From positions 22,021-86,020 of the forward strand of contig CAIYPP010000001.1 in NCBI GenBank assembly GCA_903928115.1: 64,000 nt of DNA, given 5' to 3'. Each line of letters begins with the position of its first letter. Position 1 is the stretch's first letter. This document shows, one piece after another, positions 1 to 8,413 of this stretch. Source of the stretch: an uncultured Planctomycetota bacterium. GTDB taxonomy: Bacteria; Planctomycetota; UBA1135; GCA-002686595. A program made the translations under genes and the position numbers. The notes below the pieces were generated by a model that saw only the letters and a program-made list of their open reading frames with translations, was not told the origin of the DNA and ran no database searches.

Positions 1-1
1 C

Positions 2-3000
2 GAGGACGCGAAGAAGAAGAAGAGCGCCTACAACTGGGATCGCTACATCCTGGAAGAGAAGCGCCTCCACGAAGGCAATCCGACGCTCGGTCAAGAGAAG
101 CTCGATGTGATCGAGCTCGAGATGAACCAAGCGATGAGCCAGCAGCAGGAGCTCGAGGGCAAGAAGCTCGCCATCGACATCGAGATCTCGGACCTCACGC
201 GCGACCTCGACAGCGCGAAGAAGGCGCTCTCCGTCGGCTCGCGCGACCTCGAGCAGATCCGCAAGCGTCTCGTGCAGCTCGATCGCACGGCGATGAGCGC
301 CCCCGAGAAGCTCGCGGACGTGATCCGCGATGCGCCCGGTCTCGACTTCGTGAAGCCCAACCTCAAGGTCAACAAGGTCGTGCTCGACCGCCTGACCTTC
401 GAGCTCAACTTCACCAAGAAGAAGCGCATCGACATGTGCCACACCTGCCACCTCGGCGCGGACCGCGCCGGGTTCGAGGGTGAGGCCCAGCCCTACACGT
501 CGCACCCGCGCCTCGACCTCTACCTGAGCTCGAAGTCTCCGCACCCGCTCAACGAGTTCGGCTGCACGATCTGCCACCGCGGCTCGGGCGAGGCGCTCGA
601 CTTCGTGCGCGCCGACCACCGCCCGACGGACATGGGCGAACAGAAGCAGTGGTCCGAGGAGTACCACTGGCACAAGCAGCACCACTGGGACTACCCGATG
701 CTCGCGAGCGAGTTCACGGAGGCCTCGTGCGTGCAGTGCCACAAGACGTCGATGGAGCTGATCTCCGAGGACGCGCCCACCGTGTCCAAGGGCTACCAGC
801 TCGTCGAGCGCTACGGTTGCTACACCTGCCACAAGATCGACTGGTTCCCGACCAAGCGCCGCACGGGTCCGAACCTGCAGAACATGCAGGCCAAGCTGAC
901 GCCGGAGTTCGTCAGCTCGTGGATCACCGACCCGAAGGCGTTCCGCCCCACGACGTGGATGCCTCAGTTCTTCCACATCGAAGGCGGCAACTACGCGCCG
1001 GGCGAGGTGGTGGCGAAGTCGAAGTACGGCCAAGGCCGCAACATCGAGGGCCGCGAGTGGGACGACGCTGCGATCGCGGCGATCACCGCGTACCTCGTCG
1101 ACCGCGCTCCGCTGAAGCCGCTCCCGCCGATGCCCGTGGAGGGCGACGCCCACCGTGGGCGTGAGACGATGCGCCTGTCGGGCTGCTTCGCGTGCCACAA
1201 CCTCGCGCCCTACGGCGAAGAGCCGATGGCGGCGGATCCGGTGCTCGCCCGCAGCGGCGAGAACGAGCACGGTCCCAACCTGCGCGGAGTCGCCACGAAG
1301 GTCACCAAGGACTGGCTCTTCCACTGGCTCAAGGATCCGACCCAGTACTGGGCCGACACGCGCATGCCCAACCTGCGCCTCTCGGATCAGGAAGCGGCCG
1401 ACATCACCGCCTACATCATGGAGGACCCCGACGGGTACTTCCGCGACGTGCCGGAGAACTGGAAGGCCAAGCTGGTCGACATGCCCGAGACGCAGCTGCG
1501 CGAAGTGCTCTCCGAGCAGGCGCGCTGGTTCTTCGCGCGCGACGGGCGTGCTCAAGTCGAAGCGCGCCTCGAAGGCGAGTGGCAGGATCTTTCGAAGCTG
1601 AAGGTCGCGGTGGGCGAGAAGCTCGTCGGCAACTACGGCTGCTTCAGCTGCCACGAGATCGCGGGCACGCTCGACTGGATGCCGATCGGTGTCGAGCTCA
1701 CGAACTGGGGCTCGAAGACCGTCGACAAGCTCGACTTCGGCTTCGTCAAGCTCGATCCGAACTACCGCGAGGGCTGGCTGCTCCAGAAGCTCCATGCGCC
1801 GCGCTCGTTCGATGGCCAGAAGATCAAGAACCCGAGCGAGAAGCTGCGCATGCCCTACTTCGGCTTCACGGCCGAGCAGGAGCAGGCGATCACCACCTTC
1901 ATCATCGGTCTCGTCGACGACGAAGTGCAGCTCGCCAAGATGGAGCCCACTCCGGACAAGGCTGCGATGGACAAGGGCATGCGCGCGGTGCGCCAGAACA
2001 ACTGCGCCGCCTGCCACATGATCGAGCCCGGCACGGTCACCTTCATGGAGAACGGCGTCGCCCACACGGTCGCAGCCGAGATCCAGTCGATGTCGGAGGA
2101 CCAGAAGGTTCCCTCGGCCCACGACGTCGCGGCCATCAAGGCGGACGCCGAGAAGTACGAGGCGGACGAGCTCACCTTCCGCGTGCTGCGCCCCGAGCCC
2201 GGCGTGCAGAAGGGCATGGGCGACAAGCTCTTCGTCGCGCCGGACAAGCTCGTCGCGACGCGGGCGCCGCACGGCGGCGACTTCGTGCGCGTCGTGACCG
2301 ACTACTACATGAACGGCATCGAGCTCTTCGATGCGTCCAAGGAAGGCGACGACGCCTACAGCTACGTCAGCGGCGGCACCGGTGACGAGTGGGGCGTGTT
2401 CGACGTCGATGGCAAGCTGCGCGACCACTCCTCGGAGCCCTACGACAAGGTCCGCTGGACGTTCGCCCCGCCGGTCCTGTGGGATGAAGGCGCCAAGCTG
2501 CAGCGCGATTGGTTCTTCAGCTTCCTGCACGACGTCGTCTCGCTGCGTCCGCAGATTCGCGTGCGCATGCCGTCCTTCCAGTACGACCCGGGCGAGGCCG
2601 AGGCGATCGCCGACTACTTCGCACAGAAGTCCAACAAGGAGTGGCCGGCCAATTTCACCCGCGCCATGCGCCTTGCGGCCAAGCAAGACGAGGCCACCTT
2701 TGCCAAGGCGGCGAAGCTCGACACCGTCGCGCTCGGGGAGATCGAGAGCGGCGTGGAGATGGCCACCAAGGCCAACTTCTCCAAGGTTCTCGCCCATGCT
2801 CAGGCCAAGGGCTTCGAGACCCGCGCGCCGGTGAACCCGGCCTACGAGGCCTCGGTGCTGCGCTCCAAGGCCTATCTCGACGCTCGCAAGTCGATGCTCG
2901 CGAACCACTTGGAGCTGGGAGAGGCGGTCGCCGTGAAGGGCGTCAACTGCTTCCAGTGCCACTTCCGCCTCGGCACGCCGCCGCCCGCGGATCCGATCGC

Positions 3001-3235
3001 GTGGGCGCCGGACCTCGAGCGCGTGCGCGAGCGCCTGCGCGAGGACTGGGTGCGCGACTGGCTGATCAACCCGGCCGTCGTCTACCCCGGCACGGCCATG
3101 CCGGCCAACTTTGCCTCGACGCCGCCCCAATATCAGGACCGCTACCCGAACTCGTCCAACGACGATCAGGTTCGCGTGGTCCTTGAATGGCTCTACAACT
3201 TCGACCGTATGTACATGGGTTCGCCGGGCCAATAA
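2..3235 (+). CDS. Octahaem c-type cytochrome (5' partial)
   Basis: The reading frame is open from base 2, so the gene starts before the window; 1077 residues are visible. Eight CxxCH haem-attachment motifs are seen. Counting from the first ATG (107), they begin at residues 111, 153, 208, 238, 360, 512, 633 and 948. Several are followed by Met-Pro segments (for example TRMPNL and RMPYF) of the kind that supplies the distal haem ligand in class I cytochrome c domains. The first 70 visible residues are charged and heptad-like, consistent with a coiled coil. The protein is probably periplasmic or membrane-anchored electron transfer, but the signal peptide would lie outside the window. A cupredoxin follows 67 bp downstream, which suggests a shared respiratory role. 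The exact complex cannot be named. Confidence 0.88.
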   Translation, partial: EDAKKKKSAYNWDRYILEEKRLHEGNPTLGQEKLDVIELEMNQAMSQQQELEGKKLAIDIEISDLTRDLDSAKKALSVGSRDLEQIRKRLVQLDRTAMSAPEKLADVIRDAPGLDFVKPNLKVNKVVLDRLTFELNFTKKKRIDMCHTCHLGADRAGFEGEAQPYTSHPRLDLYLSSKSPHPLNEFGCTICHRGSGEALDFVRADHRPTDMGEQKQWSEEYHWHKQHHWDYPMLASEFTEASCVQCHKTSMELISEDAPTVSKGYQLVERYGCYTCHKIDWFPTKRRTGPNLQNMQAKLTPEFVSSWITDPKAFRPTTWMPQFFHIEGGNYAPGEVVAKSKYGQGRNIEGREWDDAAIAAITAYLVDRAPLKPLPPMPVEGDAHRGRETMRLSGCFACHNLAPYGEEPMAADPVLARSGENEHGPNLRGVATKVTKDWLFHWLKDPTQYWADTRMPNLRLSDQEAADITAYIMEDPDGYFRDVPENWKAKLVDMPETQLREVLSEQARWFFARDGRAQVEARLEGEWQDLSKLKVAVGEKLVGNYGCFSCHEIAGTLDWMPIGVELTNWGSKTVDKLDFGFVKLDPNYREGWLLQKLHAPRSFDGQKIKNPSEKLRMPYFGFTAEQEQAITTFIIGLVDDEVQLAKMEPTPDKAAMDKGMRAVRQNNCAACHMIEPGTVTFMENGVAHTVAAEIQSMSEDQKVPSAHDVAAIKADAEKYEADELTFRVLRPEPGVQKGMGDKLFVAPDKLVATRAPHGGDFVRVVTDYYMNGIELFDASKEGDDAYSYVSGGTGDEWGVFDVDGKLRDHSSEPYDKVRWTFAPPVLWDEGAKLQRDWFFSFLHDVVSLRPQIRVRMPSFQYDPGEAEAIADYFAQKSNKEWPANFTRAMRLAAKQDEATFAKAAKLDTVALGEIESGVEMATKANFSKVLAHAQAKGFETRAPVNPAYEASVLRSKAYLDARKSMLANHLELGEAVAVKGVNCFQCHFRLGTPPPADPIAWAPDLERVRERLREDWVRDWLINPAVVYPGTAMPANFASTPPQYQDRYPNSSNDDQVRVVLEWLYNFDRMYMGSPGQ

Positions 3236-3245
3236 CTCTGGCCCG
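3225..3245 (+). terminator. Hairpin overlapping the cytochrome stop codon
   Basis: A perfect 7-bp inverted repeat (CGGGCCA / TGGCCCG, 7-nt loop) spans the TAA stop. No T-run follows, so it may be a 3'-end stabiliser or weak attenuator rather than a full intrinsic terminator. Confidence 0.35.
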
Positions 3246-3289
3246 TATCGGCGGCGCGCTTCCGCGTGACCGCAGGACCCGCTGACTCC

Positions 3290-3295
3290 TACTTG
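3290..3295 (+). promoter_or_regulatory. Candidate -10 box of cupredoxin gene
   Basis: TACTTG lies 7 nt before the ATG at 3303 with no Shine-Dalgarno between. It fits the short-spacing pattern seen before many genes here, but it lacks the final T of TANNNT. Confidence 0.3.
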
Positions 3296-3302
3296 CCTCT
3301 AC

Positions 3303-4055
3303 ATGAAGAACATCACCCTCGCCTCGATCGTGGCCGGTGCCGCTCTGGCCGCCGCCTTCACCCTCCCCTCCCAGCCCGTCCTCGGCACCCTCAAGGGGTC
3401 CGTGGTGCTCGCCGAGACCGGCAAGGTCGTGTTCGACGGTGAGAAGCCTGAGGTCAAGCCGCTCTCGATCGACGCCGCCAAGTCGGAAGGCTGCGGCACG
3501 GTCGACACGCAGGACCAGAGCCTGATCATCGGCGCGAACGGCGGCATCGCGAACGTCGTCGTGACGGTCGAGATCGCTGGCGCGACGGTCAAGGCGCCGG
3601 AGAAGCCGGTCGTGCTCGACCAGAAGACCTGCCGCTTCGAGCCGCACGTCGCCATCGTCCCGGTGGGCACGACGATCGAGTACAAGAACTCCGACTCGAT
3701 CTCGCACAACGTGCACAGCTACCCCTCGAAGAACGAGGGCCTCAACAAGATGGTCGGTGCGGGTGCCTCCGAGACGCAGAAGCTCGACAAGGAAGACCGC
3801 ATCGAGATCAAGTGCGACATCCACCCGTGGATGAACTCGTGGCTGATCGTGGCCAACACGAACCACTACGCGGTCTCCGGCGCCGATGGCACCTTCACGA
3901 TCGCGGGCCTGCCGGCGGGCGAGCACAAGGCCAAGTTCTGGCACGAGAAGCTCGGCAAGGCCGAGGCCACCATCGTGGTCGACGCCGAGGGCAAGGTCGC
4001 TCCGGTCGAGGTCAAGATGAGCGCCGAGAAGAAGGGCGGCGGTCGCAAGCGCTAG
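3303..4055 (+). CDS. Secreted cupredoxin with carboxypeptidase-regulatory-like domain
   Basis: 250 residues. The N-terminus (MKNITLASIVAGAALAAAF) is a signal peptide. A plastocyanin-like fold follows: a conserved His in the SHNVHS segment (residues 134-139) and the cluster C171-x2-H174-x2-M177 form a plausible type 1 copper site. The last 60 residues (about 188-245) resemble a carboxypeptidase regulatory-like beta-sandwich (DGTFTIAGLPAGEHK). The tail is basic. It lies just downstream of the octahaem cytochrome, so it may exchange electrons with it in the periplasm. Copper binding is inferred from the ligand pattern. The family resembles 'methylamine utilisation'-annotated cupredoxins, but nothing here supports methylamine metabolism. 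Confidence 0.8.
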   Translation: MKNITLASIVAGAALAAAFTLPSQPVLGTLKGSVVLAETGKVVFDGEKPEVKPLSIDAAKSEGCGTVDTQDQSLIIGANGGIANVVVTVEIAGATVKAPEKPVVLDQKTCRFEPHVAIVPVGTTIEYKNSDSISHNVHSYPSKNEGLNKMVGAGASETQKLDKEDRIEIKCDIHPWMNSWLIVANTNHYAVSGADGTFTIAGLPAGEHKAKFWHEKLGKAEATIVVDAEGKVAPVEVKMSAEKKGGGRKR

Positions 4056-4127
4056 TCGCGCGGCACCCCCAAACCTCGGATTGCAGCGCGAGGCGCGCGG
4101 GCTCCCCTCGGGGCTCGGGCGCCTCGC

Positions 4128-4388
4128 TCAGTTTTCTTCGGGCTCCTCGAGCCATGGGCCGAGCAAGCGGGAGAGCGCCCTCAGCGACCGCTCTTCGCGC
4201 GCTTCCCGTTCGAGTCGTAGCGCGACGACATCGGCCCTCAGCGTCGCTTCGACGATCTCCACGATGTCCGCCCGCAGTCGCTCCGAGGCTCCGATCGAGC
4301 GCTCCATCAGTGGCAGCAGCCGCAGGGCGCGCCGCTCTGGAACGCCGTGACGCCGGGCGAGGTCGGCGAGCTGGGTGCGAGCGTCCAT
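4128..4388 (-). CDS. Small hypothetical alpha-helical protein
   Basis: 86 residues if started at the ATG at 4388 (MDARTQLADLARR); the frame stays open 21 codons further upstream. It is predicted mostly helical and rich in Arg, Glu and Leu (ERLRADIVEIVEATLRAD), ending in an acidic EEPEEN tail. I recognise no family. It lies 78 bp downstream of the HDOD gene on the same strand, so it may be co-transcribed. The amphipathic helices and acidic C-terminus argue against a chance frame, but the call is tentative. Confidence 0.45.
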   Translation of the reverse strand: MDARTQLADLARRHGVPERRALRLLPLMERSIGASERLRADIVEIVEATLRADVVALRLEREAREERSLRALSRLLGPWLEEPEEN

Positions 4389-4466
4389 GGGGCCACGCGG
4401 GAAGACTAGCCCGCGGCGCGCGGGCGGGTCGGCTCTTCCGCGCGATCCCAAGCAGAAGCTGGGCGC

Positions 4467-5312
4467 TCAGACCGTGATTTGGGGCCTCAAGGCCTCGGTG
4501 CGCTCGACCACCTCGGCAACGTCTTCCGGTCGCAGGCAGAGCAGGGCGCAGGCCTCTGGCGTGAACACCGCCCGCGCACCCTTGGCGTCGCCGCCCTCGA
4601 GGCGGTGCACCATCAGGTTGCCGAGCGCGACGAGGGCCAAGGTCGGAGACGCGAGGAGTCGTTCGCTCGGGCCATGGTGGTAGCGGCAGCACTCCGCGAC
4701 GAGCCGCGGCAGGCCCCAGGAGGTGGCGATGAGCGCGCCCACTTCGCCGTGGTGGAAGCCGAAGCGAGCTTCCTCGGCGCGGAACTCGGGCACACCGCTC
4801 TGGCGTGCCTCGCGCATGCAGGCGAGGTAGGCGGCAGCGTCGTTCTCGAGGAGCAGCACCTTGCCGATGTCGTGCAAGAGTCCGACGACTTGGAACTCCT
4901 CCGGCGCGAGCTCGATCCGAGCGCGCGAGCGCGTCGCCAGCAGGCTGCAGGCGAGGCCGTCGAGGATCGAGTGGCGCCACAACGCCTCGAGGTCGAAGTC
5001 CGACTGCCCGCGCAGGTGGTCGTACTGGCTGACCACGGCGGCCTGCATCGCGATGTCGCGCAGCATGCGCACGCCGAGCACCGCAGACGCGTGCTCGGTG
5101 GACAGCACCTTCTCGCGCAAGCCGTAGCGTGCGGAGTTCGCGAGCCGCAGCACCTGCGCGGCGATCGGCGCGTCCTCCGCCACGGCCGCTCCGATCTCGC
5201 GCACGCCGACGTCCGGGTCATCGACGAGCGCGTTGATCTTGGCCACGACCTGCGGCAGCGTCGGCAGCGCGACGTGCTCACGGATCAGGCGTTCGGCGGA
5301 CGCGGTCGACAT
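4467..5312 (-). CDS. HDOD domain protein
   Basis: 281 residues from the ATG at 5312 (MSTASAERLIREH). The start was chosen because the HDOD homology begins about 12 residues later (LPTLPQVVAKINALVDDPD). The whole protein is one HDOD domain. Metal-site-like residues remain, including an HDIGK motif in LLHDIGKVLL and HHGE further on. Many HDOD proteins have lost these, so residual metal binding or phosphohydrolase activity is possible. HDOD proteins usually act as signalling adaptors linked to motility, second messengers or stress, but no output domain is attached. The 212 bp upstream to 5525 holds no gene. Confidence 0.85.
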   Translation of the reverse strand: MSTASAERLIREHVALPTLPQVVAKINALVDDPDVGVREIGAAVAEDAPIAAQVLRLANSARYGLREKVLSTEHASAVLGVRMLRDIAMQAAVVSQYDHLRGQSDFDLEALWRHSILDGLACSLLATRSRARIELAPEEFQVVGLLHDIGKVLLLENDAAAYLACMREARQSGVPEFRAEEARFGFHHGEVGALIATSWGLPRLVAECCRYHHGPSERLLASPTLALVALGNLMVHRLEGGDAKGARAVFTPEACALLCLRPEDVAEVVERTEALRPQITV

Positions 5313-5524
5313 GCGCTGGGAGGCGGTGGGGGAAAGGGCACAGGCGGGGGATGGAACCCCGCAACCCGCGTCCTTTCGGCCGCGCGCGGGGGCATTTCTT
5401 GAGGGCAAGTGCTCGACGGCGCAGCTTCCCGCCGCCGTCCGTCAAGAACGGTCCTTCGCGCGGCCGATCCACGCGTCGGGCGCAACCCTCTTCGCGCCTC
5501 ACGTTCCCGACCGGAGCGCTTCCC

Positions 5525-6124
5525 ATGCATGTCCACAAATTCCTCGCCGCAGGGCTTATCTGCGGCGGCGCCGCGCTGGCGCTCCACTTCCGTGCCTCCC
5601 CTGTCTCGACCGTCGAGGCGGGCACCGCCGTGCGCCTCGAACTCGAGGAGCTCGCGCGCCGCGCCGCGCTCATCGTCGAAGGCCGCGTGATCGCCACGCG
5701 CGCGTTCCGAGACACGCGTGGCGAGGTGCGCACCGAGGTCACGCTGAGCGTCGACGAGACGTTCGCGGGAGAGCCCTTCGGCACTCGACGTTTCGAGCTG
5801 CCCGGCGGCGTGCTCGCCGACGGCTCGGGCACGCTGATCGCAGGGATGCCGAGCGTCTCGCTCGGAGAGGACGCGCTGTACTTCCTCACCGGCGAGAGCG
5901 CGAGCGGACTGCGCATGCCGGTCGGCCTCGCGCAGGGCAAGTTCCGCCTTGTGCGCGATGAGCAGGGGCGCCTCGGTCTGCTGCGCGATGCGGCGGAGCT
6001 GACGCTGCTCGATCCGCGCACCGGCGCGGGAGCGCCCGCTCCTCTGCCGGTGGTCCTCGATCACGCGCTCGTCGTCACACGCATTCGTGCGGCACGCGGC
6101 CAGACTCAGGAGCAAGCGCGATGA
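5525..6124 (+). CDS. Secreted hypothetical protein upstream of metalloprotease
   Basis: 199 residues. The ATG at 5525 is chosen because it begins a signal-peptide-like stretch (MHVHKFLAAGLICGGAALAL); a GGAG lies about 9 nt upstream. The mature part is beta-rich and begins with an LEELARRAALIVEGRV segment, the pattern of a surface or secreted domain of unknown function. Its stop codon overlaps the start of the metalloprotease gene (ATGA at 6121-6124), so the two are translationally coupled. It could be a partner, propeptide-like inhibitor or co-secreted factor of that protease; this is inferred from position only. Confidence 0.72.
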   Translation: MHVHKFLAAGLICGGAALALHFRASPVSTVEAGTAVRLELEELARRAALIVEGRVIATRAFRDTRGEVRTEVTLSVDETFAGEPFGTRRFELPGGVLADGSGTLIAGMPSVSLGEDALYFLTGESASGLRMPVGLAQGKFRLVRDEQGRLGLLRDAAELTLLDPRTGAGAPAPLPVVLDHALVVTRIRAARGQTQEQAR

Positions 6125-8346
6125 AGCTGCGCCATGGAGTCTTCGCGAGCCTCGCGGCCGCGCTCGTCGTCGGCGTCGCGTCCACACACGTGCGCCTGCG
6201 CAACCCCTCGAATGGCGCGGAGCTCTTCTGGGAGACGCCGTCGTCGATCGGCATCGTGATCAGCTCGCTTGGCTCCGACGATCTGTCTCCCGGTGAGCAC
6301 GAGCCCGCGCTGCGCCTTGCGATCGAGGCTTGGAATCGCGCCAGCGGGACAACCGCGCAGCTCGTCGAGAACACCGCGAGCGGTGCGCGCACTCGCACGG
6401 ATTGGCAGACCGACTCGCTGCATCTGATCTACTTCGACGAGACCAACTCCTCGGGCTACTTTCCGCAGGGCTCGGCGACGGTGGCGATCACACCCGTGCA
6501 GTTCTTCTCGAACGGTCGCATCGCGGACGCGGACATTCTCTTCAACGGCGCGGGTCATACGTTCACTACGAGCGGCGAGCTCGGCGCGTTCGACGTGCAG
6601 GACGTTGCGGCGCACGAGCTGGGTCACTTGCTCGGGCTCGACCACAGCGGCGTCGCAGGCGGAACGATGTACCCGTACGTGAGCACGAACATCATCGGGC
6701 ATCGCAGCCTCGCGCAGGACGACGAGAGCGGCGTGCGCACGAACGCGCCGGATGCCGCCGCGCCGACGAGCACGATCACGGGCACGGTGCGGCGTCAGGC
6801 GGACCTTGCCGTCGTCGCTGGGGCTCACGTCGTCGCGCGCGACGCGGAGGGGCGCAACGTCGGGGCGACGCTCTCCAACACGGATGGCTCGTTCGCGCTG
6901 CGCGGACTCGACGGCGGAGATTACTCGCTCTTCGCGACACCGCTCGATGCGCCGGTCTCGGCCGGAAACATGGGCGGTGGACGCGTGATCCAGACGAACT
7001 TCCAGCCGCTCGACGCGCTCGCCGTCAGCGTCGGGACGGGCTCCAGTGCCTCGGTCGGGGACCTATGGGTCGGCGCGGACTCACCCGTTTCGCTCGGGCG
7101 CAGCTACGACGACTTCCCGCTGCGCGCTGTGCGCGGCAGCGCGAGCGCGCACGTCCTGCACGGTGCGAGCTTCGGCTCGTCCGCATCGCTCGCGAGCAGC
7201 GATCCTTCGGTCACGCTCTCGAACATCTCGTGGAGCGGGACCAACACCGTCAGTTTCGTGGTCCACGTGCCCGCTGACGAGCCGCTCGGCCATGTCGACT
7301 TGGAGCTCCGCAACGGCGGCTTCTCGCTGCTCGCTGGGGCGATCGAGATCACTCCCGCGGATCCTGTCATCGACACCGTGTCGCCTGCGCAAGGTGCGCT
7401 CGCGGGCGGAACGGCGCTCGTGCTCGGCGGGAGCGGCTTCCGGCCGGGCGCTGCGGTCGTGATCGGAGACGAGCTCTACCTCGATGGCGCGGTCGGGGGC
7501 TGCACCGTCGTCGATGCTTCCACCATCACGCTGGTGACGAGGGCGACGGTTCATTCCGGTCCGCGCGACGTCGTCGTGATCGACGAGAGCGGCGTGGAGG
7601 GACGGGCGAGCGCGGGATTCGCGTTCGTCGACGCTCCGCAGATCGACGGCGTGTTCCCGACCGCGGGCAGCGACATGGGCGGCACGGTCGTGAAGCTCCG
7701 TGGTGCGGGGCTCATCGCACCGCTCATCGTTCGCATCGACGGGGTCGTGCAACGCGACGTCGAGATCCTGAGCAGCGGCCTGCTGCGCTTCGTCACGGAG
7801 CCCGGCTTTGCCGGAGGCCCGGCGGTGCTCGAGGTCGAGGACGGCGATGGCGACGTCGCTTCCGCGGCGTTCGTCTACGTTCCGCAGGCCGACCCCGTGA
7901 TCGCGTCGCTCTCACCATCGAGCGGGCCTAGCGCCGGTGGGACGGCGTTCTCCCTACATGGCGCCAGCCTGCCCTCCGATGCGGTGATTCTCTTCGGTGC
8001 CGATCCTGACACCGGAGCGGGCGGCACGCCGGCCGTGGGGGTCACCTGGGTCGACGCGCAGACCCTGCTTGCGGTCAGCCCGTCGGGGCCTGCAGGCGAC
8101 GCGACGATCACGGTGCAGGATCCGAGCACGGGTCAGGCCTCGGTGCTCACGGCGGGGTTCACCTTCGAGCTCGGCAGCGTGGACAGCGGTGGGGGCGGTG
8201 GCGGCGGCGGCGGTGGTGGCTGCGGCAGCGTCGTCGGCGCACCGCCGATGGACTGGGGCCAGCGACTGTCGGCGGCGGGCTGGATCCCGGCACTGGCGCT
8301 CTTGCTCGCGCTCGCGCAGGCACGGCGCCGCGGCGCCAACGCGTGA
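6121..8346 (+). CDS. Matrixin-like zinc metalloprotease with IPT/TIG repeats and C-terminal sorting tail
   Basis: 741 residues with an N-terminal signal peptide. The catalytic domain carries the extended zinc motif HELGHLLGLDH at residues 165-175, followed by GTMYPY as a plausible Met-turn, typical of matrixin/M10-type peptidases. A carboxypeptidase-regulatory-like domain follows (about 220-290). Three IPT/TIG Ig-like domains begin near residues 414, 505 and 591 (PxIxxxxPxxGxxxGG signature). The C-terminus has a run of glycines, then Cys, a hydrophobic segment and a basic ARRR cluster. This tripartite tail resembles MYXO-CTERM or Synerg-CTERM sorting signals, so the mature protein is probably surface-anchored. 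It overlaps the preceding gene by four bases. Confidence 0.86.
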   Translation: MKLRHGVFASLAAALVVGVASTHVRLRNPSNGAELFWETPSSIGIVISSLGSDDLSPGEHEPALRLAIEAWNRASGTTAQLVENTASGARTRTDWQTDSLHLIYFDETNSSGYFPQGSATVAITPVQFFSNGRIADADILFNGAGHTFTTSGELGAFDVQDVAAHELGHLLGLDHSGVAGGTMYPYVSTNIIGHRSLAQDDESGVRTNAPDAAAPTSTITGTVRRQADLAVVAGAHVVARDAEGRNVGATLSNTDGSFALRGLDGGDYSLFATPLDAPVSAGNMGGGRVIQTNFQPLDALAVSVGTGSSASVGDLWVGADSPVSLGRSYDDFPLRAVRGSASAHVLHGASFGSSASLASSDPSVTLSNISWSGTNTVSFVVHVPADEPLGHVDLELRNGGFSLLAGAIEITPADPVIDTVSPAQGALAGGTALVLGGSGFRPGAAVVIGDELYLDGAVGGCTVVDASTITLVTRATVHSGPRDVVVIDESGVEGRASAGFAFVDAPQIDGVFPTAGSDMGGTVVKLRGAGLIAPLIVRIDGVVQRDVEILSSGLLRFVTEPGFAGGPAVLEVEDGDGDVASAAFVYVPQADPVIASLSPSSGPSAGGTAFSLHGASLPSDAVILFGADPDTGAGGTPAVGVTWVDAQTLLAVSPSGPAGDATITVQDPSTGQASVLTAGFTFELGSVDSGGGGGGGGGGGCGSVVGAPPMDWGQRLSAAGWIPALALLLALAQARRRGANA

Positions 8347-8396
8347 AGCGCTCGGCGTCGCGTCGCACGCCTAGTGCGACGTGCTGCCCGCGGAAC

Positions 8397-8402
8397 TAAG
8401 CT
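8397..8402 (+). promoter_or_regulatory. Candidate -10 box
   Basis: TAAGCT, 11 nt before the ATG at 8414, with no clear Shine-Dalgarno. Confidence 0.35.
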
Positions 8403-8413
8403 CGACGTGCGTC

